Shown in pieces: positions 59,914-64,000 of a DNA stretch of 64,000 bases; position 1 is the first letter of the stretch; each line of letters opens with the position of its first letter. The DNA comes from Linanthus parryae (lineage: Eukaryota > Streptophyta > Magnoliopsida > Ericales > Polemoniaceae). Location of the stretch: contig JALGPY010000012.1 of assembly GCA_023055425.1 (NCBI GenBank), forward strand, positions 16,503,922 to 16,567,921. Direction: 5' to 3'. The notes under the pieces were generated by a model. That model searched no databases and was not told the origin of the DNA. It saw only the letters and a list, made by a program, of their open reading frames with translations. The position numbers and the translations under genes were made by a program.

Positions 59914-60528
59914 TATAGATAGTGTGTTCTAGCCGCATGGGTCAGCTTACACGTGGCAGTCATCTATCACACCTAGCTGTGCTCCACACACACAGGATCA
60001 CTACCTATGCTGATCCACGTGGGGGCTGCGAGACAGGGCCCTCACACATCATTCCACAGGGGACTTGTAAGGACTTAGTAGTTTGGAGGCTAGAGTAAGT
60101 TCTGTCGCGCGCGAGCGACAACCAAGCCCGCGCGCAACCCTTGGTAACTTCTTTGAGAGATTTATGGCCACGTGTCCCATAAACCCGGTCAACCTCATAA
60201 CGGTTCCGGTTTACGCGGACGAAGTGCGTAACGGTCCCTATATATGCGGTCGAACGTGCCGTTATGGTTGTGGTAATTAAGCCGCCATTAATGAGCGCAT
60301 TAACCCACTACAACGGTTTTATTCCCCATTATATATAGGATTGTTAATCCATCGTTGCAATCTTTTGACCTGATAACTACGCGGAAGCTCTGGCCAAATA
60401 CTGTCTCTCTCTGTTTCAGTTATCATTGTCTTACTCTCTCCCTACTCACTACCTTACACTTCCCTGTGTTCCTATTCTCTACTCTTGGTTTACACTTGAA
60501 TCTTCCTCAAAGGATTCTCATGTACACA
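59914..60528 (+). repeat. 3' LTR of Tat copy 2
   Basis: It follows the polypurine tract AAAAAGGGGGCTAA (59900-59913). It begins TATAGATAG, with the terminal TG changed to TA as in copy 1, and ends CATGTACACA. It differs from the copy 1 3' LTR at about 14 positions and from its own 5' LTR at about 36 (eye counts). All three G-boxes are intact. Confidence 0.9.
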
Positions 60529-61418
60529 CCAGATTAATTCCCACTCTACTTCCACCGTCGGCTGCCACCAGGAATTTAACACATGTTCCACATCTTCAAC
60601 TATCACCACCACAAGTTTAAATATTTCCCACTGCCACTTCGACCGCCATTTCAACCAAAGCTAAACCAACATTCTATCAAGTCCATTGGCGTGAACCAAT
60701 TATATTGGAAGTTACTATAATCTCCATTACGCGAGACTCAACACCCCCATAGATTTGATCACTACCATTGCACTACTTTAGTACTTGAACTTCAACCATT
60801 CCTTAATTTTAGCACCGGAAAAATAATTTCACTACCACCTGTCCACCATTAAAGGTAAACAATTTAATATTCATTGTTGCCACTCCATCTCCACAAGCAC
60901 GAGTACCACAAAATCCACTATTTCTAGACAACAATACAAGTGAACATAATTTAAGAATAAAATATAAAATTATTTTGCAATTTACTTAACCTTCATAAAT
61001 GTAGCTATGAAACTATATTCATACACAAACAAAAAATATTAAGCTCCATAATTTGTAACCTCGTCAATTGAAAATCATAATTTTTAAATTTGAATATATT
61101 AAAAAAAATCCAATCCAAACACACTGTGAAGGTGTTTGGCCTCTAAAGATAGTCTCCCTATGATGAGGTGTTTGTTCTTGGCTTCAAACCCAGTGTATAG
61201 AGCAGTCATTCGATTCTTTTTGCTGGTACTTTACATCATTTTTCCTTGTAATTAGACATTAATTTCTTAGGGGTAATAAGATGATGCCCGAATCACTAGT
61301 TTGAATTGATTCTTTTGGCTGGTGAGTTTTGTTTAGAAGGACTACTACTACATATTGTGATTGGTGATGCTTGTATCTTCATAAAGTTTGTATCACCAAA
61401 ATAATGTTTATTCCTTAT
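60529..61418. other. Flank shared with 9893-10783
   Basis: A near-identical copy of the DNA after the first Tat element, with scattered substitutions and small indels. It is cut at TTCCTTAT by the LTR of another Tat element. I see no gene in it. Confidence 0.85.
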
Positions 61419-62044
61419 TGTGCACAAGAGATTCCGGCAGGGAGACCTCCGTGTACACCGTACGTAGTGGATCAGGGATCGCACAGGAAGAATAGGGGTG
61501 TGTGTAGGGAGAGAGTAAGTCAGTAGCAATGTCTGAGAGAGAGACAGAGGTTTGGCAGAGCTTCCGCGTATGGCAGTGTTGTTCTCCTTGTATGGAAAGA
61601 GTAACGATGTATATATACTGGAGAACATGACCGTTGTAGTGTGGTTAATGCGCCCATTGATGGCGGCTTAATTAGCTTAACCGTAACGGCACGTTCGTCC
61701 GAGTATATAGGAACCGTTAGAGCACGTGGTGCGCGAGTACCGGAACCGTTACGAGGTTGACCGGGTTTGACCGGATTGACCGGGTCTAGGGAGCTCGTGC
61801 CAAAGATCTCTCAAAACAGTTACTAAAGGTCGCGCGCGGGCTTGGCTCGCACGCGACAGGGCTTACTCTAGCCTCCAGACCACAAAGTCCCTACAAGTCC
61901 CGTGCAGTGGTATGCGAGGGCTCTGTCTCGCAGCCCCCACATGGATCAGCTCGGCTGGTGATCCTGTGTGTGTGGAGCACAATATGGTGTGCTGGATGGT
62001 CGCCACGTGGCCTAGATCTGCCATGTCATAAAGCAGTATCTACA
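61419..62044 (-). repeat. 3' LTR of Tat subfamily B (626 bp)
   Basis: The boundaries TGTGCACAAG (61419) and TATCTACA (62044) correspond to those of the 615-bp family. Two CACGTG G-boxes remain (61723, 62004), and a TATA box lies at about 61609-61617 (minus strand TATATATACATC). Confidence 0.85.
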
Positions 62045-62305
62045 TTAGCCCCCTTTCTGCGCGTGAAGGCTCGTAGCTGTATAGGCTTCCATGCGCGGAA
62101 ACCAACATGCGCGTCGTCGTCACGCACCAATTCAAATACGGGTAAGTTCAGCCCCCGTGCGTGTCATTATGACCTAAAACCCCTAGAGTCGTGCCGTCTG
62201 ACCTTTAGGGTTTTAGGCGTGACGTCAGCCCGTCCTGTGATTGCGCGACACGACGGTGACGGTTGCGATTCGACTACTGAAGGGACGCAACCCTTCATTC
62301 TTCTG

Positions 62306-62315
62306 GATAAATACC
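62306..62315 (+). promoter_or_regulatory. TATA-like box of PMD gene, subfamily B
   Basis: CTGGATAAATACC lies about 260 bp inside the LTR. AATAAATAC is at the same position in copies 1 and 2. Transcription would start near 62340, at CATTGCTTCTTTCTC. Confidence 0.5.
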
Positions 62316-62470
62316 TTGTATCCCATCATTGCAAAGCATTGCTTCTTTCTCTTTAAAGTGAATGGTACCCGGAGATCTTCGAGAGCAGATCCAAATAATC
62401 AATCATCAGTTCAAGACTGCAAATCGTATTCTCCAATTGTGCATCTCCAAGCAGGCTTCAAGGAAACAAG

Positions 62471-62726
62471 GTTGGCCTCGTTTACTTTTGATTTAAAGTA
62501 CCAGTGTTTGCCTTGAATCGCATTGAATCTGTAAACCCATGAAGTCTGTGAAGAGGCTTTGATCTTTAAACCTGCTTCGTTCTTAATCTTTCAACAATAT
62601 TGGGTCTTGCAAATCCTCAATTTCTGAAATCGGCACCGGAACTGTCTGCTTTCCTTTGCATAGCTCTCGAATTTCAAACTGAAGTGTGGTATTTCTCCCC
62701 CCCCCCTTTTTTTTGCCCTTTCGCAG
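62471..62726 (+). other. 5'UTR intron of PMD gene, subfamily B
   Basis: The donor AACAAG/GTTGGC and an acceptor after a long C/T tract (CCTTTTTTTTGCCCTTTCGCAG) end at 62726, two bases before the ATG. It matches the intron positions in the other two elements. Confidence 0.7.
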
Positions 62727-62728
62727 GA

Positions 62729-64000
62729 ATGGCCAAAACAAGAGTAACCAGACCCGTCAAGGAAGATGAAGAGATGCCGGAGCTTCCGCAGGCTCTGTGG
62801 CGAAAAGCCCCCTTTCTGGGTGGGAAAGATTTTTACCACGCGAGGGTGAAGGCGAAGAGGATGCCTGATCCTGTTCCCGTTGAGCAGTTGTTAACGCTGA
62901 CTCGCCCAGTTAACTCAGCCTTGCTCGAGTTAGTTGGCTCCGAGGATGTGGTTCGATTGGGAATCGAGAATGGGCACTTCCCATACACTGCAATTTCTAC
63001 TCAGGCGTTTGTCCAGAAGTTGGACTATATGGATGAGTGGACTGACCACGTGTTGGGTAATTACGCCGAAACTCTCGATAAAGCCGGCATTTTCTTCGCT
63101 GTCCGGGCTATGAAGGGTGCTGCCGTGAAGCTGGATCAGTCCATGCTTCTAGACCTTCTGTCCCGTTATTCGCCCGCGACTCACACGTTTCACTTTGCTG
63201 AGTTCGAGGCTGCCCCCACGCTCGAGGACGTTCAAATGCTGTATGAGCTTTCCCCCATGGGCGAGGTGGACCCCTTGAGTCACTTAAGAACACCTGCGGA
63301 ATTGGCCTTGTACGCGCAGATGGAAGAGTGCCTAGCAGAGGTAAAGAAAATCTCCACTCGGTGGACCAGTACGAAACCTCTTCCGAACTGGCAGCTAGTG
63401 GATACGTCTGCGAAGAATACCTGGAACAAGTGGTTGCAGTACTTCTTCCGAGACTATGCAAACAGCAGCATCACTAAGAAGCTTTTGAGCGAGGACCCGG
63501 AGGCCGAGAATTATGTAGAGGGCAAGGGTTATCATTTGACCCTTTGCGCCTTTCTCTGCGCTTGGCTGTCGAGGTATCCGATTGATGGTCACCCCCATGA
63601 CGGGGTCTTCTACCATGTGCTGCCACTTGCGGTGAGGCTCGCTCTTGGCCAGAGGGTCGCACTTGGACCCTTGGTCTTGGGCACGTTATATTATAGGCTG
63701 GACCAGCTGGTTCTGGCGATGAAGGAATCGCGCGGCCGTCTCGATGTTCTGACCTTTGTCAATATCAGCTTTTTGACAATGTGGGTTTTCGAGCGCTGGC
63801 CGTCTTATGCTCCAACTCCCCTCCCACTTGAGAAGTGGTGTCCCCCAGGCGAGACGGAAGCGTTCAACAGCGGGAGAGCTGCGAGATGGTTTGGAGCAAG
63901 CAACACCAAGTGTACTTGGAGCTTGATATGCGACAAACGAAGGGAGTTCACTGCCAGGCCCTACGCCACACGTGTCGAGAATGTGCGGTGGTTTCCAAAG
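62729..64000 (+). CDS. Plant mobile domain protein, open frame running off the window
   Basis: The ATG at 62729 opens an uninterrupted frame of 424 codons to the window edge. It begins MAKTRVTRPVKEDEEMPELP. PMD motifs: LWRKAPFLGGKDFYHARVK (residues 28-46), SRYSPATHTFHFAEFE (about 144-160), APTLEDVQMLYEL (about 161-173), WLQYFFRDYAN, LCAWLSRYPIDGH (about 276), GPLVLGTLYYRLDQL (about 313-327) and ISFLTMWVFERWPSYAP (about 346-362). The pattern TFHxxExxxTLEDV, then YxRLxxL and FxERW, is that of the MAIN/MAIL PMD fold. The frame keeps CAG where both other copies have TAG and carries 13-20 extra residues near residue 55. The C-terminal exons should lie beyond the window. It is antisense to its carrier element, with its own promoter and a 5'UTR intron. 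Confidence 0.85.
   Translation, partial: MAKTRVTRPVKEDEEMPELPQALWRKAPFLGGKDFYHARVKAKRMPDPVPVEQLLTLTRPVNSALLELVGSEDVVRLGIENGHFPYTAISTQAFVQKLDYMDEWTDHVLGNYAETLDKAGIFFAVRAMKGAAVKLDQSMLLDLLSRYSPATHTFHFAEFEAAPTLEDVQMLYELSPMGEVDPLSHLRTPAELALYAQMEECLAEVKKISTRWTSTKPLPNWQLVDTSAKNTWNKWLQYFFRDYANSSITKKLLSEDPEAENYVEGKGYHLTLCAFLCAWLSRYPIDGHPHDGVFYHVLPLAVRLALGQRVALGPLVLGTLYYRLDQLVLAMKESRGRLDVLTFVNISFLTMWVFERWPSYAPTPLPLEKWCPPGETEAFNSGRAARWFGASNTKCTWSLICDKRREFTARPYATRVENVRWFPK

Larger units (their letters stand above)
46027..60528 (+). mobile_element. Full-length Tat-lineage Ty3/gypsy element, copy 2 (14.5 kb)
   Basis: Both 615-bp LTRs are present (46027-46641 and 59914-60528). Between them lie gag, protease, RT, two RNase H domains, integrase, a tandem-repeat 3' UTR, two antisense genes and a polypurine tract. 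Every plus-strand ORF is interrupted. The two LTRs differ at about 36 of 615 positions by eye, near 6 percent, so the insertion is old. From the RNase H region onward it is collinear with 1-9892. Confidence 0.9.
61419..64000 (-). mobile_element. Related Tat element (subfamily B), 3' end, minus strand
   Basis: Read on the minus strand, the polypurine tract AGAAAGGGGGCTAA precedes an LTR starting TGTAGATACTG and ending CTTGTGCACA. The interior, upstream on the minus strand, is the antisense PMD gene, here on the plus strand. It is homologous to copies 1 and 2 but clearly diverged. The element is nested in the shared flank and runs past the window. Confidence 0.85.

Noticed and set aside
46022..60533. 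A clean 5-bp target-site duplication for Tat copy 2
   Set aside because: The bases before the 5' LTR (CCAAT) and after the 3' LTR (CCAGA) match only in the first three positions, so I do not claim one.

Overview
This is a window of plant nuclear DNA, most likely from a eudicot. The evidence is a dense stack of plant LTR retrotransposons (Ty3/gypsy Tat and Tekay lineages; Ty1/copia SIRE-like and Angela-like), plant-type TATA boxes and GT-AG introns, and one small plant-specific ZF-HD-like homeodomain gene. There is no bacterial, organellar or CRISPR content. The species cannot be named from the sequence. Most coding regions are broken by stops and frameshifts, so nearly all are annotated as pseudogenes.

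Layout, left to right. (1) 1-9892 is the 3' two thirds of a Tat-lineage element (copy 1, + strand): RNase H, integrase, a 3' tandem-repeat zone, two antisense genes and a 615-bp 3' LTR. (2) 9893-13183 is flanking DNA with a divergent ZF-HD-like gene on the minus strand. (3) 13184-14497 is the 3' end of a minus-strand SIRE-like copia element. (4) 14498-26225 is a minus-strand Tekay chromovirus, cut at its 5' end, whose integrase C-terminus plus half LTR is tandemly triplicated. (5) 26226-33116 is a minus-strand Angela-like copia element whose interior carries a SIRE-type RT-RNase H segment. (6) 33117-40572 is a plus-strand SIRE-like element with gag, integrase and an envelope-position ORF, but without RT. 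(7) 40573-46026 holds an Angela LTR scrap, a decayed minus-strand transposon ORF and unassigned AT-rich DNA. (8) 46027-60528 is a full-length second copy of the Tat element. (9) 60529-61418 repeats the flank seen at 9893. (10) 61419-64000 is the 3' end of a related Tat element in the opposite orientation, nested in that flank.

The most interesting system is the antisense gene carried by the Tat elements. It starts just inside the 3' LTR on the opposite strand, with a TATA-like box and a 5'UTR intron, and encodes a plant mobile domain (PMD, the aminotransferase-like domain of MAIN/MAIL1). At least five more parts of its exon-intron structure are supported by splice sites that restore the reading frame. 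In copies 1 and 2 it is decayed. In the third element it is open over 424 codons (62729 to the window edge). A second antisense ORF of 150 codons (3023-3475) has its own TATA box. The two Tat copies share their 3' flank, and their 3' LTRs are closer to each other than the two LTRs of copy 2 are, so the block was duplicated after insertion with a period of about 50.6 kb. All percentages here are eye counts, not alignments.
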